Assembly (NCBI GenBank): GCA_038277395.1
Contig: CM076193.1
Location: forward strand, 80,232,627-80,296,626
Reading direction: 5' to 3'
Source of the DNA: Dryocosmus kuriphilus
Taxonomy: Eukaryota; Arthropoda; Insecta; Hymenoptera; Cynipidae
Length of the DNA: 64,000 bases
The stretch's first letter is position 1; each line of letters starts with the position of its first letter. A program made the position numbers and the translations under genes. This document shows, piece by piece, positions 53,727 through 64,000 of the stretch. The notes beneath the pieces are model-generated. The model was not told where the DNA came from. It did not search any database and saw only the letters and a list, made by a program, of their open reading frames with translations.

Positions 53727-55195
53727 GAAATAACCTCTTATCGGGCTGACCTGTCCTCACGGTTTGTGTGTTGCTGAGTTTGAGTCAATAGTGGATAACG
53801 GAAGTCTTTTTCTACCAGGTCTTTGACCTGGAGCTCAAGGCTGAGTTATCGAAACACTAGGCACAAATCGGCAATGGCACGCCATGAGGTAGGGTCTGGA
53901 AAGCTAAAATTATCCAGATCCAACATAGCGAAAGGGTGGTAGGAATCCTAATCGCACTCTCTACCATGTTCATTTATCTGGGGCTTGTGCGATTTGAATT
54001 CTCTTAGCCCAAGTAGCGTTTAGAGATTGGATAGGGATGAAGCCTAATTTTGTGCCGATACTGGAAGAAGGTCTCTGGGAACCCTAGCCGCATCCTCTAA
54101 TAGGTTCTTTATCTGGGGCTTGTGCGTCCGGAATTCTCTCGAGGTCAGAGTACCAGCTATATATTGGCTCAATTTTTATTCCGCCGCTCACGCACGAGTC
54201 TGGAAGACCTAAGGTGCAACCAAACACCCAGAGTGGGGATCTAGACTCGAATGATGACCTCAAACCATCTGATATGAGTAGCTTCATTTTTTTTGTTCAC
54301 TACCAGACAAGAAAGTCTGCAGAATTGTGAACTATAAGGAAGGAAACTGAAACGAAATCCTGTCGAAGGCATGGCACTTAGTCTTGGCGGGACGAAGCTT
54401 CGGTTCTAGTGAATCAGAAGAAAGAAGGAGAGAAGAGTCATGGATGCTCTCAAAAAGTTAGGTAGGACTTAGCTGAATTGATAAGCAACTCTTGAAGCAC
54501 AGAAAAAAAAGGAAGTGCTCCGGGAAAATTTCGCACTTAGAAAATGAAAGTTCAGAGAAATAAAAGCTGCCCATATTCTCTCATAGCAGCGCTCCTGTGA
54601 TCCTGCAATTCCTAACCGCATCACCAAACAATTTTTTTTTGTAATTAAGAATATTCAGAACCTCCATGAGTCGACGTAGAGGCAAATTTCTTTTTTTAAG
54701 TCGTCAGCTGACGTTGAGTTGAGGTCCACTGAGAATTACATTAGCGAGGAATTTTTGATTAAAAACTATTTTCGTTTCCGAGATCTGTGTCTGAAAAATA
54801 GCAAAGGACTCAGACCACATATAGGGGGGCCACCTATTCTTGCTCCAAAGGTCTCGCTATTAGTCAAGTTAAACAATCGGGGGTTAAGGGCAAGTTTCAA
54901 CCTTTTACCCGACCTCGATCCAATTTGTGTAATCGGACTCGAATTGTTGGACAGAACCGATTAAATGCTAATCAGAATAAAATCTCTGGCAATTTTCAAT
55001 ATTACTGGAGAAATCTGAAATGCGACATTATTATTAAACTCATTCACATAACAGTAAACTTTCTGTAAGATTTAAACTCAGTAAAAGGTGGGACTCTCTA
55101 AAGGGACAAAATGACGTAGTTTCGAAACTCAGTCAATTTAAATCTCAACGCAACGCGGGGACACGATTCTAATTACGAATAATAAGAGGACTCAA
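53727..55195. other. non-coding; pair of 60-bp direct repeats
   Basis: cgcactctctaccatgttca with tttatctggggcttgtgcga (53953-54007) is repeated, about 75 percent alike, at 54090-54136 (tttatctggggcttgtgcgt). An 81-codon open stretch at 54719-54964 has no recognised domain. The part near 55000-55195 may be upstream of the RTE RT. Confidence 0.5.
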
Positions 55196-57120
55196 ATGAC
55201 CTCAAATTCAATAATTTTACAAGCTTTATTAAGGAAATTGTACGAACGTGAAGCTATTGAGCATAATAAATGCGATAAAGAATGTGACGAAGTAGGAATT
55301 AGCGTTTTCAGAATTAAGGAGGTAATTAAGAATTTGAAAAATGAGAAGGCTGCTGGTGCAGATGGAATTACGTCTGAAATGCTTAAAAACGGTGACCAAT
55401 ATCTGTTTTTGTGGTTGAACAAGTTGATGAACATGTGTGCTCTGAATGTAAAAGTTCCAAGTGTTTGGAGAAAGGCGATCATCGTTCCAATTTACAAGGG
55501 AAAAGGAGATATGGGTGACTGCACTAACTATAGGGCCATCAGCTTGCATAGTACGCCAGGCTAAGTATTTTGTGAAATACTTATTGGAAAAGTCATGAAA
55601 ATAACGAAAGATAAGACATGGGAAGTCCAATGCGGATTCATGCCAGGGAGATCATGTGCGGATCAGATATTTAGCTTGCGACAGATCACAGAAAAAAGTT
55701 TGAGATTAGACAAAAAAGTTTTCTGCGCTTTCATTGTCTTGGAAAAAGCTCTTGACAAGGTAGATAGATTTAAACTTTGGGAAGTTCTGAATTAGTATGG
55801 AATCAATGGTTGGCTTCTTGAATCAATTAAAGCAGTATATGAAGTTAGTAGATCGAGCATAAGGATAAATGGTCAATTGAGTGATTAGTTCGACATTAGG
55901 CAGGGCTTCAGGTAAGACTGCGTCATGTCGTCGTGGTTATTCAATAAATATATATGGACAAATGTCTACAAATGGCTGGCTCAGGCGAAGACGGTGTTAA
56001 TCTCGAAACCATAAAAGTGTGGAGTTTGACTTTTACAGACGATGAAGCACTTATGGCTGAATCTGTGGAGAATTTGCAAGAAATTTGCAAAGAATGATGA
56101 GCAGACTGAATGCTAGCGTGAAGAGTATGGGCTTAAAGATTAACGTAAATAAAACAAAAATTATCGTGTTCGAAAGAAGCGATGAGGAAAGAGTATGCAA
56201 TGTTGCTCTAAACGGAGCGGGAATTGAACAAGTTGATCATTTTGTGTATATTTGAAGCCTATTTACTGCTGACGGAAAGGTAGAGAAATTTACAGATGTA
56301 TAAAAGTGGGTAGTAAAGCTATAGGCAGGTTAGGAGAAATTAACAGAAGTAAAAATGTGCCAAATGAAAGCAAAATTGCAATACATAATTCTGTACTGGC
56401 ACCTACTGTGCTGTATGTTAGCGAGACTTGGAAATGCTAAGAAAAGGATAGATTTAAGTGAACGCGGTTGAGATGCGTTTCTTGCGGAATATTTGTGGCA
56501 AAACACTAACCGATAAAGTCAGTAATGTGTGGGTTTTCAAAGAATGTGGCGTTGAAGAAACTATGATGGATAAGAGTGAAAGAAATTTGTTGAGATGGTT
56601 TGGTCATATTGAGCGAATGGATGAAGAACGGTTAACGAAGCAAGCATATCTAGTTAAAGTGAACGGTCATGAACCGAGAGGTAGACCAAGGAAAGAGTGG
56701 TGGGAATATGTGAATGAGACGCTCAAACAAAAAGATATAAAGAGCCATAGGAATACAAGAGCTTGCGAAAAGATGTATAGATATAAAGGAAGCAAAAGTT
56801 GTATGTCAGAATAGAGATGAATGGCGAAAATTTTCTATAAGAAATGTGTGACGATCGCATGAAACGACGCTGTATACCAGAGGGGATTGCTAGAAAAATC
56901 GATCAGCGACCTGGGTTTGAGCGGTGTGGTGGTACTAGTGTGTTTCTTGAATGAGCAGCATGCGACTTTTGGATCGATCTATAATCTATAACTTTCAATT
57001 CGCACTCCTTTCCTTCCACAATCATACAAATTTCCTAATCCCTGGTAATGTAACGAGGTTACAACAGACAGAGTTTACGTTTACGCTGAAAGGGAAACGG
57101 CTTAATAGTATAATAATAAT
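55196..57120 (+). pseudogene. RTE-type LINE: reverse transcriptase and tail
   Basis: RT: IKNLKNEKAAGADGITSEML (55325-55385), VPSVWRKAIIVPIYKGKGDM, CTNYRAISLHSTPG (then a stop), VQCGFMPGRSCADQIFSLRQ (55630-55685), VFCAFIVLEKALDKVDRFKL, in which the catalytic D of FIDLEKAFD is Val. The FADD block near 56030 reads LLQTMK-type sequence in the wrong frame with only remnants (LTFTDDEALMAE in another frame, TDD kept). The tail 56458-56814: MRFLRNICGKTLTDKV, NLLRWFGHIERMDEERL, GRPRKEWWEYVNETLKQKDI. 3' UTR ends with taatagtataataataataa near 57120. A separate family from the copy at 42089. Confidence 0.8.
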
Positions 57121-57900
57121 AAAAACTAATAGGCGCTGAGTTTACCTGAAAAATTGCAAATATATCAATTTTAGAGCAAATTTAATTGTTTGTAATGCTA
57201 TAAATTGAAAAGTCTAATATTAGAAAAAAAGTGTAAAAGGAAAATTGTCTTGCTTTAGTTTTAGGTTTCTGAAATATTTGACGGATCTTATGTTTCCATA
57301 AAAAATTTATTTGTTTAGAAAAAGCTGGTTTTTATAATTAGCGAGGAATCCCAAATCAGAGGTCTTTTCTTGACATTTTAAATCAAAGTACACCTCTAGA
57401 CCTCTCAGTGCATACAGAAGTATTAGTGGTGGCAAGCTGATAAGAGTACGCTGGTGAGACTTTCGCTCCGATAAGGTCCTATTTCGCCGATAATATTATT
57501 AGTCCCATTTTTTCCTTATGGGATTTTATGGTGAGAAAGTCAAGCTATTATTTCCAATTATTTTTTAGAAAGTCAAAAGTGCCCGAAGGGTCAAAAAAAT
57601 TAAATAAACATTTCACTTGGTAATTTGTTCATAAACATTTAAAGAATAAAAAAATGAATTTAATAAAATGAGAGGATATAAGAAACTTTTCCGAAATCAC
57701 TCTTAGAAATGACAATTCATGTTCCTGAAAAGGAAGTTATGGCCGTTTGAAAATACCGGTACAATCTTAGGGTTAAAAGCCCACCCCATATATGTTGGAA
57801 GGAGATGGTAACAAAAATGTAGAAATATATAATATAATATTGTAGGTTTGGATTTTATAACATTAGCGATACCTTGCGTGGATGGATGGGCGAATGCGGA
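57121..57900. other. no recognised gene
   Basis: AT-rich DNA without coding or repeat signal that I recognise. Confidence 0.5.
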
Positions 57901-58647
57901 AAGTTAGAGTGCGAAGAGAGTGACGCTACGGAACGATGCGCACGTTAACTGTAATTTTGACATTATACCATGTATTTCAAAGAATAAACCCTAGTTCTAT
58001 TTCAAAGTCTATTATTTGAAGGACTGCCATGATACGAGACCTTGGATCGGAGGATATTTCGACTTACGACGAGAACGTGGTAAACAATTTCTCCCGCGAG
58101 TTCGAGACGCTTCGCAACGAGAAGGACGTAATTGAAAACAAAGCCGATTTTGTGAGACGGTCGGAATCATAGATTTCAGGACTACGCGAAGTCAAAACGT
58201 GTAAAGTCGAATCGCGAAGGACGACGAAACTTCTTCTTCGAAACATGTGACAGGGAAAAACAACGTGAAGGGTTCCGAGTGCGTAATACGACGTACATGA
58301 GGATCTGAAGACACGAAGCACCCAGACGACGTACTCCGCATTTCTCACGTGTGCCCAGTAAAGTGCAGATTACGACGTGAATGGATAAAGCACAAATTAC
58401 GACGCACATATTTGAAAAGACGACGATTTTCTTGGATGTTGATTAGTGAAATTTTGGTGACGAGTGAGGTCATACATGGTGTCTAGTGAGGCAGTCATTG
58501 TGCTGAAATGAGGATGCTCTAACGGCAGTGCAGCACACTATTTTTTCGACGAGAATTAGCTTATCGATGAAACTGGTTGACCCTGTTTTGTTGATGACAA
58601 GCCATTTAGTTTAGGCTTGAAATTTGGAAGCAAACAATATTTAGATT
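57901..58647 (+). other. probable LTR end and leader of an LTR retrotransposon
   Basis: An AATAAA signal (caaagaataaaccc, 57983) followed by an abrupt change to GC-richer DNA (gaaggactgccatgatacga, ccttggatcgg) suits an LTR end, primer site and leader before gag. LTR limits could not be fixed because no second LTR is visible. Confidence 0.3.
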
Positions 58648-59870
58648 GTGACTTTAAATGATAGAATCGCAGTATGGAAAGTCTCGGATAGATTCAAGAA
58701 ACACGGGAAAAGTTTAAAACCGCATCGAAGGCAGAAGTTTATGGCTCACACAGATTTATTTTTTCATCGAGATGATGATCGCAGTAATCGAGCAAGGATA
58801 TGCAATTTCCAGTGTTTTGACTTTACAGATGTATCTGCTGAATACACAGAGAAGATAACTTACGCTATTCAGACTCTACGCGAAGGAGACTTAACATCTA
58901 CATATTTGTAATCTCTTGGTATTGGATTATGGCGGCACCAAAGCTGAAGCTATTTCTCGAATTTGTAGAGGATTAATGGAACTGAATACCCTGTTGGAGA
59001 ATTCAGATGAAGAAGATAACGACGAAGATAATGGCGAATACCAAGCTGAAATGAAGGTAGTGAGCATGACAGTGACAGTGCTACAAAATTTAATGCAATT
59101 GAAAGAAGACTTGTTCATTTTGCATTATATTTCAAAGACGTAGAAGATACAATCAGATCGTTCGACTGAGACGAAGACTTATCTGCTGAACGATGGACCC
59201 AACACTTCGAGGAAGTTGCGATGCTGTTTGGCTGGAATGAACTTCAGAAAGCTGCTTTCGGAAGGAAGTCGCTCAAAGGTACAGCAAAGCTATTTATTCA
59301 AGGCAAAAGCTCCATTGGATTCTGGAAGAAGTTGAATTCATCCCTGGAAGAAGAGTCTTCGTCCAAAATATGTAGCGGCTCAACTCCACGAAATACTATC
59401 GAAACGAAAAATTAAGAAAAGCTTGACAGTACAAGAGTACTTTTTAATGATGAAGGAGTTATTGGCCAGCGGTCAAACTGAGGACGAGGCCCTTATCCAG
59501 TACGTGATAGACGGGATCAATTACAAGATAAAAAATAAAGCTATCCATTTTGGTGCAAGAACCCCAAGAATTTTCAAAGAAAATGTGGAGGCCTACGAAG
59601 AAATCCGGAAAAGAAACCAAGAGAAACAGATTACACAGAAGAAAGTGCATCTCAGAAGAAACCTGGAAAGAAGAAGGAAACAAAGAAGGAAGCGAAAGAC
59701 GGTAAAGCGCGTAGATGTAACAACTGTGGTGGTAAAGGTTACGACTCAAGGGACCGTCCAGATGAGAACCGCATTAAGAAATGTTTCTGTTGGAATGAAT
59801 TTGGTCATGAGACAAGAAAATGTAAGGATACCACCGGTAAATCAAGCAAATTAATTAACACATATAAAAG
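58648..59870 (+). pseudogene. LTR-retrotransposon gag
   Basis: 58648-59143 is an N-terminal region of unknown type with an acidic run (SDEEDNDEDNGE). 59221-59415 gives LFGWNELQKAAFGRKSLKGT, AKLFIQGKSSIGFWKKL; 59423-59640 gives TVQEYFLMMKELLASGQTED, EALIQYVIDGINYKIKNK, a capsid-like helical order seen in insect LTR-element Gags. Then, in a shifted frame at about 59705-59830, CNNCGGKGYDSRDR and CFCWNEFGHETRKC are two zinc knuckles with missing ligands (His to Tyr, Cys to Arg in the first; the second Cys to Trp in the second). Stops and shifts throughout. Confidence 0.65.
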
Positions 59871-59996
59871 GCAGCCGTATAATAGACAGGATGCTATGAG
59901 ATCGTGTATAAGATCGATATAAGATTCCTGCTATAAGATCCTGTCCAATGTAATCTTAAGTAGATTATCACCTTTTGCTGAGGAAATCATTGGGTA

Positions 59997-60091
59997 TATG
60001 CGGCTGATCTCGACTTACTCGGGGATGATAAAGAAACGGTAGCTAGAAATGCAGAAATCATGATCATAAAAGCCAAGGAAATAGGTTAAGG
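59997..60091 (+). pseudogene. RTE reverse transcriptase fragment, left part of a split element
   Basis: YAADLDLLGDDKETVARNAE continuing with IMIIKAKEIG is the catalytic YADD block and the following helix of an RTE RT. The second motif Asp is Ala, so it is catalytically dead. The sequence breaks after KAKEIG-stop-G; the expected continuation (NVSESKTKYLI) occurs at 63536. Confidence 0.75.
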
Positions 60092-60489
60092 TGTTGTAAG
60101 CCCAAAATTGGGAGAACTTCTAAGTTAATCTCGTGATATCCAATCCACGAAAATTGTACATTAACGAATTTATCGGAAATCTCTTTTTAGCTACTTGCTG
60201 GGCGCCAGGCGCGCATGCGCCAACTGGAACTCAAAATTAAAACATAACTAATTTGGCGTGTGCCAGGTTACTTTGCCCAAGCTAGCTTCAGCCCTTTTTA
60301 TTAAGATGAGGGTAGAGGAGATGGGTTAGCCGTGTGGGAAGAATTAAAGGATGTCGGGGATTTCCACTTCTTTGTACTCTATTTTCAATCGTCCTCGTAA
60401 ATAAATGTTCACCGGATGTAAAATTGGTAACAGAGAAAGCAAGTGCGCTGGTTTTATTTTAAACAAGGCTAAGAGGATTGAGATTACAA
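60092..60489 (+). repeat. LTR-like segment inserted in the RTE element
   Basis: It starts tgttgtaagcccaaaattgg and ends ttgagattaca, with an AATAAA-like signal (cgtaaataaatgttc, about 60397) near its 3' side, followed by atggggtcctacttgata, reminiscent of a primer site. No second copy was found, so the LTR call is tentative. Confidence 0.35.
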
Positions 60490-61719
60490 TGGGGTCCTAC
60501 TTGATAGCCTAAGTGGCGTACAGCGTTGGGTAGGCTAAAAGCAAAGTAACATCCGAAAGCAACATGTGAAACTTTAGAGTAAATTTCTTGCTAACAAATT
60601 CGGTGCAATTTTACAGTGATAAGTAATTTAGAACGCGGCCATTAATCTTAAATTATGGAAGTAAAGGGGTAAAATGTTGAGCCGTTCAGCCGATACTCCG
60701 GGGAGCCGTAACTAGCCGAGCTAATGAACTAACTCATTGATGCGCGACAGCAAAAGAAAAGAAAATAATCCAAAAGTGAAAATAACATTTTAAGTGGAAA
60801 AAAGTAACAAAATTTTCCGACCGATAGCACTATATGACCACGAGGCCAAGATGGCGTCGGGATCCACTAAACGAGCTGAGCGACAGCGACTGAGACGTTC
60901 CATTACTTGAAGTGTGGCTAGAAATGGGGAACCTGGTTACAAACTGATTCTTACACTAATCACAACCTATAAATACGCAAATGTACCCCGATCATAAGAC
61001 GGGAAAAATATTTAGATGACCTTGGGGTCCCATTAGATTCCTCGGGTTCGTTTTACGGAAGCGAAATGATCCAAATAATCTACATAATCGAAACTTACAA
61101 AACCGAACACACAAAGAAATGAACACGAGGATTCGCGACTTCACCTCTTTCCGGCGACGAAAAGATGACCCTGCCTGGACAGGATAACTGATGTTAAATT
61201 CAAACTTTACAGGTTAATATAAAGTAAAACAACTGGTTTCGATGGCGTGGGCCCTTTCTGCGTAGCTGCTAAACGACTGAGACCGTAGCTTCGTGTTTGC
61301 CGAGAGCATCGTCTCGCCTGCTTTTCGGATGAGTTCACACACGTTGGCGCTGATTGGGTGCTTCCTCAGTCCTGCGGTGTGATTGGTGCTGTGCCTCTTG
61401 GGTCGTCCTCTGCCGTGTCGCCGAGTTCAAAGAGGTGCAGGGCGATTCACTTGGATTCACTGTGGCTCGAGATTGTCGGCATCTGGGTAAACCCCATGAC
61501 CCAAATCGGGGACAACCAGAGCTGATTCGCATCTTCACCGCGGCAATCTTGAATAAGCTGTTTCTCGGCCAGTGCTTATAGCGTCGGGGGCCCTGTTAGG
61601 GTATATGAGGTCTCCTTCCCTCATAAGAAGTGCTAGGTGCAGGCCACGGTATAGCTCTCAGACTACTAAATTCATTACCGAGGTCTAGGGATAATAGGCC
61701 GTCGCCATCCCTGGCTCTG
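60490..61719. other. non-coding body of the insert
   Basis: Mixed-composition DNA with no domain recognised on either strand; it ends at the hAT target duplication. It may be the leader of the LTR-like element. Confidence 0.4.
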
Positions 61720-61727
61720 GAGGCATC
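61720..61727. repeat. left target-site duplication of the hAT element
   Basis: gaggcatc here and aaggcatc at 63349-63356, 7 of 8 identical, the length expected for hAT. Confidence 0.8.
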
Positions 61728-63348
61728 CAGGGCCGTCTTTCACTTATTGGAGACCCTGGGTACTTTAGGGTAATGGGGCCCCTATGACTATGCCAGAGGA
61801 CTATTTTATTAAAACAGGCTAAAGGAGTAGATAAGCTAAATTCGAGATTTGTTTAACTGTTACTTTTATTTCTTTACAGTCACATTAGCTGAATAGGCAA
61901 TTATAATATAATCCGCAAAAATGACTTTTTCAGCATTCACTATGTGCAGGTTAGTGAAGAGGTACCCTTCTAGCTTTAAGATAAGCAAAGTCGTCAATCA
62001 GTATTCCAAAGTCTATGTCTTGGAGCACATCACATTCTATGGACATCAGCGACAAACTGGTCAACGTTTCTTGAAGCATTGTACTTCTTAATTCATTTTT
62101 TATTCTTTTCAAGTAGGAGAAGGAGCGTTCCCCACTGCAGTTAGTTACCATCATGCTTAAAAAAATTCTGAATGCAATTTCTACATTTGGAAACGTGTCT
62201 TCCATTTTGTTTTCTTTCAAAAGATGATATATCCCTGAAATACTTTCAGTTCCTTTATTTTCACTAGACTGAACCATTTTCAAATATTCTGTTAAATGCA
62301 GACATTCAATTTCCAACTCTTTCTCGTTAATGTCTTCATAATAGGTTATAGCAAATTCTTTGCAACTTTGTCCCAACTCTTTGGAATTCAGAGATTTCAA
62401 GTGAAAAAATAAACCAAATCGATTATTAATGTCTTCGTACGGACTCAATTGATGTTTAAATGTACGCTCAGGGTATCAATTATAGAAAAAGAGGTTTCGA
62501 CTTTAAATTCATCTCTCCCATTCAGCTTTACTGGCGAACGATTCGAAGTAATGAAATTTATCTCTGAAATTAATAATAAAATCATCAAGTGAAGTAAATA
62601 AATTAGTTGCAACGTACATTGTTATTATTTCGTTCTAAAGATAATTACTTATTTTGTCTATTCTTTCCAATATAGAGCTCCAAATTTCAGTCAGTCATTA
62701 AAGCTTCTATAATTTGTTTATGACCTTCATGCAAGGCTCTTACTGCATTAGCTCGCACAGGCCATCTGGTTTATGAAAGACTTTTAAGAACTTTTTTTTA
62801 ACCTAAGCGTTCTATCAATATATTCCGTCGGTGGGTAGAGGCCGAAAAAAAGTTACACAGTTTCTGAACTTTATCAAAATAACTTGCTGCCTCTAATACG
62901 CATCCAGCGGCATGGACCTACCTCCCCTATTCATGTTACCTAATTTTTTTAAAGTTGTTATAATTGTTTTACACTCAAATTAGAGATGATGTGAAGTTAT
63001 ATCAATTACACTGCGAAATATTGACAAGTTTCACATTTACGTAATTTACATCAAGTAAAAAGCTTCGGACGTAAATTACCTGATGAAATACCCTAGAAAA
63101 CCCCGTAAATTACCTAGAGTAAATTACGTACACAACCCTGACACTAACGCAGTAAAATTCTGCGGCAGCCTTTGCTGATATTTCTTTGGCTAACTGTAAG
63201 TTAGTAATTATCGTTTGATTTCCGCAAAATAAATATATTTGTCGGTAATTTCGGTTATCGGCTGGTGATCTGGTAGGAGCTAGGGGGCCACATCCATCCC
63301 GGGGCCCTGGGTACGTGCCCTGAGTGCCCAGTGGAAAAGAGGGGCCTG
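61728..63348 (-). mobile_element. hAT element of ZMYM1-like type, 1621 bp
   Basis: The ends cagggccgtctttc (61728) and gaaaagaggggcctg (to 63348) are inverted copies, and an 8-bp target duplication flanks them. The element carries a minus-strand transposase remnant (61951-62900). It is shorter than an autonomous element of this type, so it has lost the 5' coding part including zinc fingers. Confidence 0.85.
61951..62900 (-). pseudogene. hAT transposase, ZMYM1-like, C-terminal part
   Basis: The open stretch 61951-62448 (165 codons) ends in the hAT dimerisation domain: FPNVEIAFRIFLSMMVTNCS, GERSFSYLKRIKNELRSTML, TLTSLSLMSIECD, DFAYLKARR. Further right, in broken frames, RWPVRANAVRALHEGHKQII (about 62700-62770) matches the R-W-x-x-RA block of the transposase core. 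Stops between 62450 and 62700 and absence of the N-terminal TTF-type finger make it non-functional. Transposases of this group cut and paste DNA with 8-bp duplications. Confidence 0.85.
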
Positions 63349-63356
63349 AAGGCATC
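63349..63356. repeat. right target-site duplication of the hAT element
   Basis: aaggcatc, 7 of 8 identical to 61720-61727. Confidence 0.8.
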
Positions 63357-63535
63357 CTAGGCATCCACCCAGCTTCCGGGGCTATTGGAGACAGAAAGCG
63401 GAAAGACAGAAACTAGATCCAACACTAGGATCTCAATTCTTGGGCAACGCCGACAGCAAATGGGCCTCAGTTCTCTAGCGCGCTTCAAAGTTCCAAATCG
63501 CTAATTTTTAAGGTTAAAATTTTGCCTTGTTACAA
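63357..63535. other. right end of the insert in the RTE element
   Basis: Short non-coding stretch ending ccttgttaca, after which RTE coding sequence resumes. The rc of this end (tgtaacaagg) resembles the insert's start (tgttgtaagc) only loosely. Confidence 0.4.
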
Positions 63536-64000
63536 TGTAAGCGAATCGAAAACAAAATATTTGATCATCGACAGATCAGAACAAAGTAATGAAGTGGGGG
63601 ATATAATGGCCGGGAATATGAAATTCGAAAGGGTTAACGAGTTTAGATACCTCGGGACTATGATAACTAACAACAATGACATTAAAGCGGAAATCAATAG
63701 GCGGCTGCACGCTGAAAATGGGTACTATTATGCAACAAATACGTTACTAAAATCGCCATCGCTATCTTGAAACATCAAGGTCAGAATTTGCAAAACGATA
63801 ATAATGCCGGTCGTCAAGTACGGGTGCGAAACGTGGGCGCTGACGAAAGGAGAGGAGAACAGGTTTTGAGTATTCGAAAATAAAATACTTAGAAAAATCC
63901 ATGGCCCAAAAAGGTACAAAGGGACTGGTGAATGGAGAAAACTGCATAATGATGAGCTGAATGCTTTTTGCGGGTCAGTAAATATTAATAGAGTAATGAA
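63536..64000 (+). pseudogene. RTE-type LINE, right part of the split element, runs off the window
   Basis: NVSESKTKYLIIDRSEQSNE continues the helix broken at 60091; then FERVNEFRYLGTMITNNNDI, KAEINRRLHAENGYYYA, KVRICKTIIMPVVKYGCETW, ALTKGEENRF, a stop, VFENKILRKIHGPKRYKGTG and WRKLHNDELNAFCGSVNINR to the edge. It matches 43955-44160 of the RT-deleted element closely, so both are one family. RT palm residues lie in the other half. Confidence 0.8.

Noticed and set aside
44661..57120. The RTE endonuclease at 44661-46140 and RTE RT at 55196-57120 as one element split by the 9 kb between
   Set aside because: The pre-RT wording partly overlaps rather than joins (46140-46240 against 55229-55330), so two families are at least as likely; not claimed.
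60092..63535. Whole insert as an LTR element with two LTRs
   Set aside because: The left LTR-like end (gattaca) and the right end (ttgttaca) share only a few bases and no second LTR copy was found.

Overview
The window looks like intergenic or intronic DNA from a large, AT-rich, repeat-dense insect (arthropod) nuclear genome. The evidence is nested retrotransposons of insect-type clades (Ty3/gypsy, Ty1/copia, R1, R4/Dong-like, RTE, and a Loa/I-like LINE carrying an RNase H), hAT DNA transposons with introns or 8-bp target duplications, foldback elements, satellites and many microsatellites. There are no bacterial operons and no CRISPR array. I cannot name the species. Nearly every coding stretch is a decayed transposon. 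The one good host-gene candidate is a first coding exon resembling amnionless (minus strand, 15598-15879); a THAP zinc-finger exon (4356-4553, minus) is possible but may belong to a transposon.

Layout. 1-3110: minus-strand Ty3/gypsy element cut by the left edge, with its leader/LTR probably to 3600. 6821-7497: a 677-bp internally deleted LINE derivative with a 12-bp target duplication, inserted beside or into a ZBED-type hAT transposase pseudogene (7525-9463). 10100-11992: a 1.9-kb foldback element. 12042-15476: a possible DNA element with about 30-bp terminal inverted repeats, holding a 593-bp near-perfect palindrome, a tRNA-like sequence and another inverted repeat. 15598-15879: the amnionless-like exon. 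16240-22650: non-coding dispersed and tandem repeats with a recurring GCGCTTCGCGC-type motif. 23568-27211: an R4/Dong-like chimera flanked by (AAT)n. 27216-33047: two R1-like LINEs joined head to tail (minus). 33048-36513: two more R4/Dong-like copies, one in each orientation. 36514-39788: a Ty1/copia 3' part with polypurine tract and 3' LTR. 39790-42088: about 3.4 units of a 630-690-bp satellite. 42089-46140: two RTE-type elements lacking RT. 46655-47600: an AT-rich inverted-repeat unit with a small intron-like, unidentified open frame. 48388-53714: a complete-length RNase H LINE with target duplication. 55196-57120: an RTE RT pseudogene. 57900-59870: an LTR-retrotransposon leader and gag. 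59997-64000: one RTE element split by an LTR-like insert that itself carries a ZMYM1-type hAT (61728-63348, 8-bp target duplication).

No intact autonomous element is visible; all reverse transcriptases carry frameshifts, stops or deletions. The interest lies in junctions (chimeras, nested insertions), in non-autonomous families that can be tied to their likely partners in the same window, and in inverted-repeat units with no assigned family. Similarity statements were made by eye from the sequence, without database searches.
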